Assembly (NCBI GenBank): GCA_963723205.1
Contig: CAVRQC010000026.1
Span: forward strand, 124,001 to 188,000
DNA: 64,000 nucleotides
Source of the DNA: CAVQBP01 sp963723205
Lineage (GTDB): Bacteria > Bacteroidota > Ignavibacteria > Ignavibacteriales > Ignavibacteriaceae
Reading direction: 5' to 3'
This document shows positions 28,601-37,256 of this stretch, piece after piece (position 1 is the first letter of the stretch; each line of letters opens with the position of its first letter). Below the pieces are notes generated by a model that was not told where the DNA came from, did not search any database, and worked only from the letters and a program-made list of their open reading frames with translations. The position numbers were made by a program, and so were the translations under genes.

Positions 28601-29192
28601 TTAAGTTCATCATTATTTTTCTTTTCTGTTCAATAAAATCTTCATCCTGCATTATTTCATCTATTTCTCTAGGCTTTGGCAAATCACTAATATTATTTAA
28701 ACCAAAGTATTTTAAAAACTCATCTGTAGTAACATATAACAAAGGTCTTCCTATTGTTTCAGCTCTGCCGGATATATTTATTAGATCTTTTTCGAGAAGC
28801 GTGTTCAGCATATAATCGGAATTAACACCACGGATAGATTCAATTTCCGGTTTGGTAATCGGCTGTTTATATGCAATAATTGCGAGTGTTTCCAGGGCTG
28901 CCTGGCTTAATCTTCTTTTGCTTTTTTCAGAAGATAGATAGCCTACATATTTAGCATATTCAGGTCTTGTTGCAAAAAGAAACCCGTTTGAAATCTTAAT
29001 GATTTTTACCGATAATTTCTCAGTCTCATATTTTGAATTTAATGCTTCTACGCAATTCTCTACATCCGAGGAAGAAATTTGAATATCCTCTCCGTCAATA
29101 CCTTTAATTGCTTTAATAAGTTCGGAAGCTGAAATGGAATCTTCCGATGCAAAAATTAATGCTTCGATAACAGAATTATATATATTATCCAT
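28548..29192 (-). CDS. scpB: Segregation and condensation protein B
   Basis: ScpB is a winged-helix kleisin partner of the SMC-ScpAB complex that compacts and segregates chromosomes. Recognisable stretches are LSQAALETLAIIAYKQPITKPEIE, IRGVNSD and ISGRAETIGRPLLYVTT. Its length of 214 residues is normal. It overlaps scpA by eight bases. The C-terminal tail is rich in acidic residues. Confidence 0.94.
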   Translation of the reverse strand: MDNIYNSVIEALIFASEDSISASELIKAIKGIDGEDIQISSSDVENCVEALNSKYETEKLSVKIIKISNGFLFATRPEYAKYVGYLSSEKSKRRLSQAALETLAIIAYKQPITKPEIESIRGVNSDYMLNTLLEKDLINISGRAETIGRPLLYVTTDEFLKYFGLNNISDLPKPREIDEIMQDEDFIEQKRKIMMNLIEETIQNETGSESEEVD

Positions 29193-29904
29193 TGTTAAGA
29201 TTTAAAATAATAAAATCGTTAAAATTTGACGATTCTTTTATGCCTATTCTTCCAGCTTTAGTTAACTCAAGCAAGGCTATAAAGGTAATAACTACTCTTA
29301 TCTTGTCAGTCATGCCTTCAACCAGCTTCAAAAAATGAAGTTCGGTATATTCATTAAGCTTATCAAAAATGTAATTTATTTGATCATCAATTGTAATATT
29401 TATTTTTTTTACTTCATGAAATACCTGGGGTTTAATTCCTTCAATTGCTTTTTTAAAGGCTTTTGCCAAATCAAATACAGTAACATTCTTTAGTAAAATA
29501 TCATAATCAGGGATTTCAACTTTAAAATCCGCAGAAAAATTTCCCCGGAAATTTATTTTCCTCTGGTTTGATTCAAAGAAAGCCAGTTCTTCCGACATTT
29601 CCTTGTATCTTTTATATTCAAGAAGAGCCTTAACCAAATCGGCTCTCGGATCAATCTCTTCACCTTTTTCATCCAGTTCCTTTGGCAGCAGCATTCTTAC
29701 CTTAATATGCATTAAGGTAGAAGCCATTAATATAAAATCGCCTGCAATTTCCAGATCTAGTATCTTTATTAAATTAACGTACTCCAGGAATTCCTTAGTT
29801 ATTTTTGATATTGGGATATCATAAATGTTTAGTTCATCCCTTTTAATAAAAAATAAAAGGAGATCTAAAGGACCTTCGAACTGATCTAGTTTAATTTTAT
29901 ACAA
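29185..29904 (-). CDS. scpA: Segregation and condensation protein A
   Basis: This kleisin subunit bridges the SMC heads. The family start is clear: YKIKLDQFEGPLDLLLFFIKRDELNIYDIPI, followed by EFLEYVNL and LLEYKRYKEM. The C-terminal winged helix is VVITFIALLELTKAGRI. It is 239 residues long and lies three bases after trpS; scpB overlaps its end. Confidence 0.95.
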   Translation of the reverse strand: MYKIKLDQFEGPLDLLLFFIKRDELNIYDIPISKITKEFLEYVNLIKILDLEIAGDFILMASTLMHIKVRMLLPKELDEKGEEIDPRADLVKALLEYKRYKEMSEELAFFESNQRKINFRGNFSADFKVEIPDYDILLKNVTVFDLAKAFKKAIEGIKPQVFHEVKKINITIDDQINYIFDKLNEYTELHFLKLVEGMTDKIRVVITFIALLELTKAGRIGIKESSNFNDFIILNLNNG

Positions 29905-29906
29905 AG

Positions 29907-30887
29907 TTAGCCCATTTTCATTTTTTCACGGACTTCTTTCATCGTCTCTTTTGCAACTTTTCCTGCCCTGTTTTCACCGTCATCCAATATTTCCAAAACT
30001 TCACTTTTATTACTTTCGTAATATTTTCTCTTTTCAATTATTGGTTCGAGCACAACGGAAATTTTTGAAGCACAATTCATTTTACAATCGACACAACCTA
30101 AAGCCCCGGAACGGCATCCTGCTTCGATTTCAGGAACTTCATCCGGATTAAACTTTTTATGATAAGAAAAGACAAGACAAATATCAGGGTTACCCGGGTC
30201 TCCCCTCCTGATTTTTTGCGGATCAGTAACGGCTTTCTTCATTTTTGCTTTAACTGTTTCAGGTTCATCCGAAAGCAGAATCGTATTTCCTAAAGATTTA
30301 CTCATCTTTGCATCTCCATCTAATCCGGGAAGACGCGCAAATTTTGTTAATAAAGGTTCTGGCTCGGGAAAAACATTTCCATATTGATTATTAAATCTTC
30401 TGGCAATTTCCCTTGAAATTTCAACATGTGGAACCTGATCTTCACCAACAGGAACTGAATCTCCTTTATATAGAAGAATGTCTGCTGCCTGAAGTACCGG
30501 GTATCCAAGATGACCGAAAATTACGTTTTCAATATTCAAATCTCTTACCTGGTCTTTTAAAGTAGGATTTCTTTCCAGCCTGTTAACAGTTATTAACATA
30601 GCAAATATTAAATTTAATTCCGTATGTTCTTTTATTTTTGACTGACGGAACATAGGACTTTTTTGAGGATCAAGTCCTGAAGCAAGCCAATCAATTAACA
30701 TTTCAATAGAATTATCATAAATGTCATTGGTATTCAGATTTGTGGTTAAAACATGATAATCAGCAATAAGATGAAAGTTTTGATATTCATCCTGGAGTTT
30801 TACCCAATTTTCAAGTGCGCCAACAAAATGCCCGATGTGCAATTTACCGGTAGGACGCATTCCGCTTAATATTCTTTTTTTTGCCAT
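29907..30887 (-). CDS. trpS: Tryptophanyl-tRNA synthetase
   Basis: Class I synthetase with the HIGH motif in GKLHIGHFVGAL near the N-terminus and KMSKS in DAKMSKSLGN. The cysteine-rich GCVDCKMNC stretch near the C-terminus is usual in this subgroup. Length is 326. It heads an operon that continues through scpA, scpB, a pseudouridine synthase, dacB and lysS. Confidence 0.96.
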   Translation of the reverse strand: MAKKRILSGMRPTGKLHIGHFVGALENWVKLQDEYQNFHLIADYHVLTTNLNTNDIYDNSIEMLIDWLASGLDPQKSPMFRQSKIKEHTELNLIFAMLITVNRLERNPTLKDQVRDLNIENVIFGHLGYPVLQAADILLYKGDSVPVGEDQVPHVEISREIARRFNNQYGNVFPEPEPLLTKFARLPGLDGDAKMSKSLGNTILLSDEPETVKAKMKKAVTDPQKIRRGDPGNPDICLVFSYHKKFNPDEVPEIEAGCRSGALGCVDCKMNCASKISVVLEPIIEKRKYYESNKSEVLEILDDGENRAGKVAKETMKEVREKMKMG

Positions 30888-30978
30888 AATCCAATATTTT
30901 GAATAATAAAAATAATGAGTTGAAAAATAATAATAATGTCCTTAATAATCTCCTAAGAAAGTCAAAAATCAGAGGTCC

Positions 30979-31009
30979 AAAGTTAAAAACGATTATTATT
31001 TTTAACTTT
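30979..31009 (-). terminator. Hairpin after the HNH gene
   Basis: AAAGTTAAAAA and TTTTTAACTTT form a perfect 11-base stem around a nine-base loop, six bases past the HNH stop codon. The stem is AT-rich and lacks a long T run outside it, so it could also be an inverted repeat of other origin. Confidence 0.4.
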
Positions 31010-31014
31010 TTACT

Positions 31015-31548
31015 TTAAGATAAGTATAGGTATGGTTTCCAGTTATCGTCTAGTTTACCAACTACATTTCTAATAAACATGATATGACTTGGTTTGAATG
31101 GTTTATGTCTCAATGACATCTTAGCTTCTTCAGGGGTTCGATCTCCTTTTTTATTATTGCATGAAGTACAGGCGCAAATTAAATTTTCCCATGAATCTGC
31201 TCCTCCCCTGGCTTTAGGAATTATATGGTCTATTGTTAAAGGCAAATCACCTCTTCCACAGTAGCCACACTTATAAGAATCTCTTCTCAGGATATTCTTT
31301 CTTGTTAAAACTACTTTTTTGTAGGGTACATTTATGAATTGACTTAAACGAATAATACTGGGCCAGGGATAGTTATTCGAAACAGAATGAAGTGTTTTTT
31401 TACTGTCATTAACAACTAGTTCAGCTTTGCCGAGATAAACAAGAATAAAAGCTTTTTTAATATTGCAAATTGATAAAGGTTCATAACTTTGATTTAAAAT
31501 TAAAACCTTTGCATTTAGTTTGCCATTTACTCTTTTACCAGGTTCGAA
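31015..31548 (-). CDS. HNH endonuclease family protein, start codon not identifiable
   Basis: The C-terminal HNH domain has CGYCG, the DHIIPKARGG core, NLICACTSCNNKKGDRTPEEA and the ending FIRNVVGKLDDNWKPYL. Upstream the same frame stays open and reads like the family N-terminus (KVLILNQSYEPLSICN, VYLGKAELV, YPWPSIIRLSQFI). No in-frame ATG, GTG or TTG occurs between 31581 and 31246; the first is a TTG inside the conserved core. A perfect AAGGAGG (31554-31560) sits right after the preceding stop and predicts a start near 31548, where the codon is TTC. Either a non-standard codon is used, or a mutation or error has removed the start. Coordinates end at that predicted position. Confidence 0.75.
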   Translation of the reverse strand, partial: FEPGKRVNGKLNAKVLILNQSYEPLSICNIKKAFILVYLGKAELVVNDSKKTLHSVSNNYPWPSIIRLSQFINVPYKKVVLTRKNILRRDSYKCGYCGRGDLPLTIDHIIPKARGGADSWENLICACTSCNNKKGDRTPEEAKMSLRHKPFKPSHIMFIRNVVGKLDDNWKPYLYLS

Positions 31549-31558
31549 GACAGCCTCC

Positions 31559-31750
31559 TTAATTCTTTTTTCTGTCTTGTATTATAAAATATATCCTAAA
31601 AAATATTCTAAACAAAAAAAGTAATATACTTACACCTAAAATATAAATAAACCAATCAGATGGTACCGCTTTAAATATCATTAACATTAAGAAAACAAAT
31701 AGTAATCCGATAGCTATATAACTTAGAAAATTAAATGTTTTTTTATTCAC
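31559..31750 (-). CDS. Small two-helix membrane protein, unknown function
   Basis: The 63-residue product has two hydrophobic helices (about 9-26 and 33-54) and a basic tail, QDRKKN. Its stop codon runs straight into the AAGGAGG site of the HNH gene, so the two are probably one transcript. I do not recognise the family. Confidence 0.5.
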   Translation of the reverse strand: MNKKTFNFLSYIAIGLLFVFLMLMIFKAVPSDWFIYILGVSILLFLFRIFFRIYFIIQDRKKN

Positions 31751-31907
31751 TTAGTAATTGTGTTTATTTCGGTAATTAAATTAATTATTGAATAGTTGCT
31801 AATCAATCCTAAAAGAGTATTTTATTTGTTTCCGGCTCTTGAAATTAAATCTGCATTTTCCGGTTTGTTCATTAAATCTTATAAAAAAAATGAAACCTGG
31901 TAAAAGA

Positions 31908-32294
31908 TTAAATATTTAGTGAATTCATATAAACAATAGCAATGCATGTTACGTAATCTCTAGAATGACTCATTGAAATTTTAAGATTTTTATCATCAGA
32001 AAGAAATGATTCCAGTTTACCTTTAAATTTAACTCTAGGCATCCCGTTAGGTTCGTTAAAGATTTCAATATCCTGCCATGTAGCTACCTCGTGCCACCCT
32101 GTTGTCAGAGCTTTATAAACCGCTTCCTTCGCAGCAAATCTTGCTGCAAGGTGCTGATATTTACTGCTCTTGTTAAGACAATAATTCAGTTCAGATTCGG
32201 TATAAATTTTATTCAAAAAGTGGTCCCCGAACTTTTCAATGCTTTCCTTTATTCTATCAATTTCAATTATATCTATACCTACACCCAGAATCAT
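31908..32294 (-). CDS. acpS: Holo-[acyl-carrier-protein] synthase
   Basis: AcpS transfers phosphopantetheine to the carrier protein of fatty acid synthesis. The magnesium-binding motifs are GVGIDIIEIDR at the N-terminus and RFAAKEAVYKAL in the middle. A length of 128 is normal. It lies 21 bases after the gamma-glutamyltransferase gene. Confidence 0.94.
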   Translation of the reverse strand: MILGVGIDIIEIDRIKESIEKFGDHFLNKIYTESELNYCLNKSSKYQHLAARFAAKEAVYKALTTGWHEVATWQDIEIFNEPNGMPRVKFKGKLESFLSDDKNLKISMSHSRDYVTCIAIVYMNSLNI

Positions 32295-32315
32295 TTTATC
32301 TCCTTCAATTTTTAG

Positions 32316-34046
32316 TTAAAAACCTTCTGCAGAACCACTTCCCCTTGGATCAGCTGCACCAAAAATTATATGATTTGCATTATCGATCATAATACCTTCA
32401 GCAACACCGAGGACAGTAAAATTGGTCTGCATATCTGCAAATTTGTATCCCATTTTTCTCAGGTTATCTTTTGCATCATTATTTATAGCAAATTTCTCAA
32501 AATAAATTTCATCCGGTTTCCATTGATGATGAAAACGGGGCATATCGATTGCTTCCTGTATGTTCATACGGAAATCAATACAATTCATTATAACTTGTAG
32601 AACTGTAGTAATTATAGTAGAGCCTCCTGGTGAACCGATTATAATATAAGGTTTATCATCTTTTAAAACTATAGTAGGTGTCATAGAGCTTAACATTCGT
32701 TTCTCCGGTTCTATTGAATTTGCTTCTGTTCCAAGTAATCCAAATTGGTTGGGAATACCGGGTTTAACACTGAAATCATCCATTTCATTATTTAGCAAGA
32801 AACCGGCTCCTTCAACCACTACTTTTGAACCGAATGCTGAGTTAATTGTTGTTGTCGTGCTTACAGTATTTCCGTACTCATCATAAACCGAGTAATGAGT
32901 AGTTTCAGTACTTTCTGAATAAATTGATGGACCACCCGCAGTAATTAATTCGGAAGGAACTGCTTTATTGCTGTCACCTTGAATCTTATGAAATATTGTC
33001 CTGGCATATTCTTTTGATATTAAGCCGTCTTTTGGAACCGGATAAAAATCTTCATCACCAAGCAGGTATGTCCTGTCTGCATAAACGTATTTCATCGCTT
33101 CAACTAAATGATGGATATATTCGCTGCTGCCCCAATCACTGGCATTAATCTTATAATTTTCAACTATATTCAACAATTCTATCAGGGCAATTCCTCCTGA
33201 ACTGGGCGGAGGCATCGAGATTACATTATAGCCACGATATGTGCCTACAACAGGTTTTCTTTCCACAGGTTGGTATTTTTCCAAATCTTCCGAAGTAATT
33301 ATTCCGCCCATAGATTGAACCTGATTGAGGATAAGTGCAGCAACCCTTCCTTTGTAAAAACCGTCACGTCCGTTTTTTTCAATTTGTTCCAGTGTCCATG
33401 CTAAATCGGGCTGCTTAAATAAATCACCTTCCTTATAAGGTTCTCCATATTTAGTAAATATTCTATAAGAGGAAGGATATTTTTTGAATTCAGCTAAAAA
33501 TTTATTAAATATTTCTGCAGTTCGGTAATCGAGTTCCCATCCGTTTTTTGCTAAACCAATTGCCGGCTGAATTACATCCCGCAGTTTCATTGTCCCGTAT
33601 TTGTTAAGTGCATAAATCAATCCCGCTACACTCCCGGGAACACCAGATGAAAGTGTTCCTTCTCTACTCAACGAAGGGATATAATTTCCGTTTTCATCGA
33701 GATACATATCTTTACTGGATTTTAAAGGAGCTTTTTCCCGAAAATCTATGGTTGTGTTTAAACCATTTTTTAAATGGATAACCGTAAAACCCCCACCTCC
33801 GATATTCCCGGCATAAGGATAAGTTACAGCAAGTGTAAACCCCACTGCGACTGCAGCATCAACTGCATTCCCCCCTTTTTTCATTATTTCAATACCAACT
33901 TCAGATGCTAATTGGTTTGCAGAAACTACCATACCATGACGACTTCTTACAGGTTGAAGGATTACAGAACTATTGAATAAGATGGTGAGAAACAGAACAA
34001 TAAAAACAGACAAAAGATTTAATTTAGAATATGTGTGCATCCACAT
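32316..34046 (-). CDS. ggt: Gamma-glutamyltransferase
   Basis: This is an exported Ntn-hydrolase that cleaves glutathione-type gamma-glutamyl bonds and self-processes into two chains. A signal peptide covers about 8-28. The core has HGMVVSANQLASEVG, GGGGF, the processing threonine in TETTHYSVYDEYGN and the GSPGGSTIITTV motif. A length of 576 is typical. The ATG at 34046 or at 34040 could be used; the second has better spacing from GGGAG. The gene overlaps the MCE gene by 23 bases or 17. A bacillithiol gene elsewhere in the window suggests the physiological thiol may not be glutathione. Confidence 0.92.
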   Translation of the reverse strand: MWMHTYSKLNLLSVFIVLFLTILFNSSVILQPVRSRHGMVVSANQLASEVGIEIMKKGGNAVDAAVAVGFTLAVTYPYAGNIGGGGFTVIHLKNGLNTTIDFREKAPLKSSKDMYLDENGNYIPSLSREGTLSSGVPGSVAGLIYALNKYGTMKLRDVIQPAIGLAKNGWELDYRTAEIFNKFLAEFKKYPSSYRIFTKYGEPYKEGDLFKQPDLAWTLEQIEKNGRDGFYKGRVAALILNQVQSMGGIITSEDLEKYQPVERKPVVGTYRGYNVISMPPPSSGGIALIELLNIVENYKINASDWGSSEYIHHLVEAMKYVYADRTYLLGDEDFYPVPKDGLISKEYARTIFHKIQGDSNKAVPSELITAGGPSIYSESTETTHYSVYDEYGNTVSTTTTINSAFGSKVVVEGAGFLLNNEMDDFSVKPGIPNQFGLLGTEANSIEPEKRMLSSMTPTIVLKDDKPYIIIGSPGGSTIITTVLQVIMNCIDFRMNIQEAIDMPRFHHQWKPDEIYFEKFAINNDAKDNLRKMGYKFADMQTNFTVLGVAEGIMIDNANHIIFGAADPRGSGSAEGF

Positions 34047-34932
34047 TAACTCCCTTGCCTTTCAGCTGCTCTATCAGGATTTTTGTAAGTTCATTCAACT
34101 GAGTTATTGATTGGCTCAAATTATCATATAATTTATCATCATATAGAAGTTTTCCGATATTGTTCTTCTTATTTCTTATTTCTCCGGAAAAAGTATTAAC
34201 AGATGTCAAAAGAGAATCTGTTTTTGTTAATACAGTGTGCAATTCTTCAACAGATGATTTTAACGATGACTTATTTTCATTAAGGAAATCATTAACATTC
34301 CGGGTTAATTTAACTGTATTTTGTGTTAATTGACTGATACCTTCCCTATTCTCATCTAACAAAACATTAAGTTTTCGGGAAGCTTTATTTAAGTTCGATA
34401 AAGAAGTTTTAATATCTGTATTTAAGTCATTATCAGTTAAATAGTTATTTAAAGAACTTAAAGTAATCTTTATATCCTTTATAATGGCAGGAATGTCCCC
34501 TTCTACTTTACCCAGCATAGACATGACTTCAGGGATATCGGCATAAAAAATACCGTTTTGAACTTCATTATAATTCAACAGCTGAGAAGATATACCTGGA
34601 TTTATATTTACTTTTTTACCCCCCATTAAATCAAGCATAGAAATTGAAAAAGTAGCATCTTTCTTCAGGTTAACATCACTATCCAGTGAAAGACTCACAA
34701 TAACTTTATCCCCCTCAAGCTTAAAATTTTCTACAAAACCTTTCCTTACACCGTTTACAGAAACATTATCACCTACCTCCAAACCAGAGACGCTGTTAAA
34801 TTTTACTAATAATGTTTTTTGATTTGAGGACAAACTAAAATTTTTAGCCCAGCCTAAAATCCATATAAAGATTAGTAAACCAACAATAACTGTTATCCCG
34901 ACTCTTATTTCAGTCTTTCTTTGGTCCTTCAT
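34024..34932 (-). CDS. MCE/MlaD-family lipid-transfer protein
   Basis: One membrane helix at about 10-28 is followed by a single MCE domain (LLVKFNSVSGLEVGDNVSVNG, VRKGFVENF, MLDLMGGKKVNI). A long helical, coiled-coil-like tail of about 150 residues follows. Such proteins form hexameric rings that carry lipids between membranes. The ABC permease and ATPase (MlaE, MlaF) normally beside it are not in the neighbourhood, so it is an orphan here. It overlaps genes on both sides by 23 bases. Confidence 0.85.
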   Translation of the reverse strand: MKDQRKTEIRVGITVIVGLLIFIWILGWAKNFSLSSNQKTLLVKFNSVSGLEVGDNVSVNGVRKGFVENFKLEGDKVIVSLSLDSDVNLKKDATFSISMLDLMGGKKVNINPGISSQLLNYNEVQNGIFYADIPEVMSMLGKVEGDIPAIIKDIKITLSSLNNYLTDNDLNTDIKTSLSNLNKASRKLNVLLDENREGISQLTQNTVKLTRNVNDFLNENKSSLKSSVEELHTVLTKTDSLLTSVNTFSGEIRNKKNNIGKLLYDDKLYDNLSQSITQLNELTKILIEQLKGKGVNVDAHIF

Positions 34933-35290
34933 TTATTTCTTTCTTAAAAATTGATTCTAAATTTTTTAGTTCTACCTTGCTTATTGTACTATCTTTCAAA
35001 ACCTCTTCTACCGAATCTATTATATCCTCTATTTCTCCGCTGTTTAACCTGTGTTCTTTGTGAATTTTGTTATATACAAAATTGTTAATTAAAACTTTTA
35101 AAGAATCCTTTTCGGGAGAATTTTTTACAAATTCCATCTCTCTGTTAACATCTTTAAATACTAAGTCTTTAATAATTTTTTCACCCGGCTTCTTAATAAA
35201 ATCATCAAAGTGATTTTCTACAATGTATAAAACGGCAGCAATAAAAATAGTTAAGGTAATAATGATTTTTAAGAAACAGCCTTTTTTCAT
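34910..35290 (-). CDS. Membrane-anchored protein of unknown function
   Basis: The 126-residue product has one N-terminal helix (IIITLTIFIAAVLYIV) and a charged helical remainder. Its end overlaps the MCE gene by 23 bases and its start is next to the CorC-type gene, so it is translated as part of that run. I do not recognise it. Its anchor-plus-helix layout and coupling to the MCE gene make a role with that protein possible, but this is only a guess. Confidence 0.6.
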   Translation of the reverse strand: MKKGCFLKIIITLTIFIAAVLYIVENHFDDFIKKPGEKIIKDLVFKDVNREMEFVKNSPEKDSLKVLINNFVYNKIHKEHRLNSGEIEDIIDSVEEVLKDSTISKVELKNLESIFKKEINEGPKKD

Positions 35291-35291
35291 T

Positions 35292-36575
35292 TTATTCGGA
35301 TGGAAGTTTTTCTATTAAAACCTTTTTAATTCTCTTTTTTAAAACTTCTTTAACAGTAAACTTATGATTTTCCAACTGAAAAGTATACCCCTCTTTAGGA
35401 ATATGCCCAGCTTGATTAAGAACCAGACCGCCTAAAGTTTCAAAGTCTTCATCTTCATCCGGTATCTTTATATTAAGCAACTCATTCAATTCATCTACTG
35501 AGATTTTGCCCAATACTATATAGCTATAATCATCAACTTTGGTGACTGGGTTTTCTTCCTTATCATATTCATCCCTGATTTCCCCAATTATTTCTTCAAT
35601 TATGTCTTCTAATGTAACCAAGCCAGCTGTTCCTCCATATTCATCAACAACTATAGCAATATGAGTTTTTCTTTCCTGGAGTTCAGGCATTAATTCACTT
35701 ATTAATTTAGTTTTCGGAATAAACATTGCCTTCCTGGCTAATTTTACCAGGGAGAATTTATTTCTTAATTCTTGATTCCTTATGTAGGGCAGAATATCTT
35801 TTGAATAAATAATACCCAGTATTTCATCCAGATCTTCTTTGTAAAGCGGAATTCTACTATGTCCCGAACTATTAATTATATTGAGCAGCTCATCAAAATT
35901 GAAATCTGTTGAAACAGAAATAATATCTACCCTTGGAGTCATAACTTCCTGAGCAGTAACCGATCTGAATTCGACAATACTTTGAATTAAACCGTGTTCT
36001 TCTTCAATCAAAGTTCCTCTTTCATGACCAAGCTCTGCTAACTCCGGAATTTCTTCCGGCAGGATAGCAGTCTTAGCTTTATCTAATTTTATTTTCGATA
36101 CCGATACTCTGATTACTTCTGTTAGTAGTTCTGATACAGGGAAAATTACTACACTTACCCAATAAAGAGGAACAGCCACAATTTTGGAAAAAGTAATCGG
36201 GCTTTTTGATGCCCATACTTTTGGTGTTAACTCACCGAATAAAATTACAAATGTTGTTAATACGATAATTTGAACCGTTAATGCAATATCTTGCGGGATT
36301 GATAATATAGAAGCATATTCTAGTGCTAATGAAACAGCAACAATTGAAGCTGCAACATTTACTATAGTATTCCCCAATAATATTGTAACCAGCATTCTGC
36401 GGGGATATTCCAGCAGGTATAATAAATACCTGCTGATTAGGGGATTTGATTCCAGGTCTTTTTTTATCTTATTCCGGTCTAATGAAAACAGTGCAACTTC
36501 TGAACCGGAAAAAAAAGCCGATAATAAAAACAGAATAAAAAGTATGACAAGATTTATTCGCCAATCTATATCCAA
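35292..36575 (-). CDS. CNNM/CorC-HlyC family membrane protein with CBS pair
   Basis: Residues of about 1-190 form a DUF21 (CNNM) membrane domain with four hydrophobic segments. A CBS pair follows (VMTPRVDIISVSTD.., AMFIPKTKLISELMPEL), and the C-terminus has the CorC_HlyC domain (GGTAGLVTLEDIIEEIIGEI). Family members are called hemolysin-like or magnesium/cobalt efflux proteins, and some in this phylum are GldE-like gliding proteins. The substrate is not predictable. Confidence 0.88.
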   Translation of the reverse strand: MDIDWRINLVILFILFLLSAFFSGSEVALFSLDRNKIKKDLESNPLISRYLLYLLEYPRRMLVTILLGNTIVNVAASIVAVSLALEYASILSIPQDIALTVQIIVLTTFVILFGELTPKVWASKSPITFSKIVAVPLYWVSVVIFPVSELLTEVIRVSVSKIKLDKAKTAILPEEIPELAELGHERGTLIEEEHGLIQSIVEFRSVTAQEVMTPRVDIISVSTDFNFDELLNIINSSGHSRIPLYKEDLDEILGIIYSKDILPYIRNQELRNKFSLVKLARKAMFIPKTKLISELMPELQERKTHIAIVVDEYGGTAGLVTLEDIIEEIIGEIRDEYDKEENPVTKVDDYSYIVLGKISVDELNELLNIKIPDEDEDFETLGGLVLNQAGHIPKEGYTFQLENHKFTVKEVLKKRIKKVLIEKLPSE

Positions 36576-36665
36576 TAATTATGATAATCCAATATTATTT
36601 TACATATTAATTATTTACTCAATATAAAAAAAAATAAAAGAAATTACTTTTTCTTTGTAAAATAA

Positions 36666-37088
36666 TTAAAAAGGTAAATCTTCATTTTCATCCACTTGTA
36701 CATCAGGATTACTATTTGAACTGCTTGAACTACTTTCATTACCGGTTGAATAGTCGCTTGAAGAATCTAACGGAATAATTCTTTCTGAAACAACTTCCGT
36801 CATATACCTTTTAATTCCATCTTTGTCCGTATAATCTCTTTTACTTAATCTACCTTCTACAAAAAACTTTTTACCCTTTTTAAGATTGTCTTTAAAATAG
36901 TCTGATAAATTAAAGGAAACTATGTTATGCCAGGTAGTATCGTTTACCCAGTTTCCATCTTTCCCTTTATAACTGTTTGTTGTCGCTAACGTAAAATTAG
37001 TAACTGATAGGTTGTTTGTTGTAAATCGAGTTTCGGCATCTTTTCCCAAATTACCAATTAACATAATTTTGTTTAGTGAAAATGCCAT
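36666..37088 (-). CDS. ssb: Single-stranded DNA-binding protein
   Basis: The N-terminal OB fold begins with the typical NKIMLIGNLGKDAETRFTT and has YKGKDGNWVNDTTWHNIV. A serine-rich linker leads to the acidic tail NEDLPF that recruits partner proteins. A length of 140 is normal. A strong AGGAGG site lies seven bases before the ATG. Confidence 0.95.
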   Translation of the reverse strand: MAFSLNKIMLIGNLGKDAETRFTTNNLSVTNFTLATTNSYKGKDGNWVNDTTWHNIVSFNLSDYFKDNLKKGKKFFVEGRLSKRDYTDKDGIKRYMTEVVSERIIPLDSSSDYSTGNESSSSSSNSNPDVQVDENEDLPF

Positions 37089-37215
37089 TATTAAACCTCC
37101 TGAAATTTAATTGAAATGAAATTACCCTCAGATCAAAATTAGCAATAAAGAAAAATAAAAACTACAAAATGAAAAAAAAATTTGAAAGTGGAAATAAAAA
37201 GAAGTGATTTGGGGA

Positions 37216-37249
37216 ATAAAAAGGCTGCCTAAATTCCTTCAGACAGCCT
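37216..37249 (-). terminator. Rho-independent terminator of the FadL-type gene
   Basis: On the minus strand AGGCTG pairs with CAGCCT, with two more pairs inside after a mismatch, and the stem is followed directly by TTTTTATT. It lies eight bases past the stop of the porin gene and separates it from ssb. Confidence 0.75.
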
Positions 37250-37256
37250 AAATTAG

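Noticed and set aside
31541..31550. GGTTCGAA sequence resembling a tRNA T-loop
   Set aside because: It is within the HNH coding frame and no cloverleaf or acceptor stem can be drawn around it.
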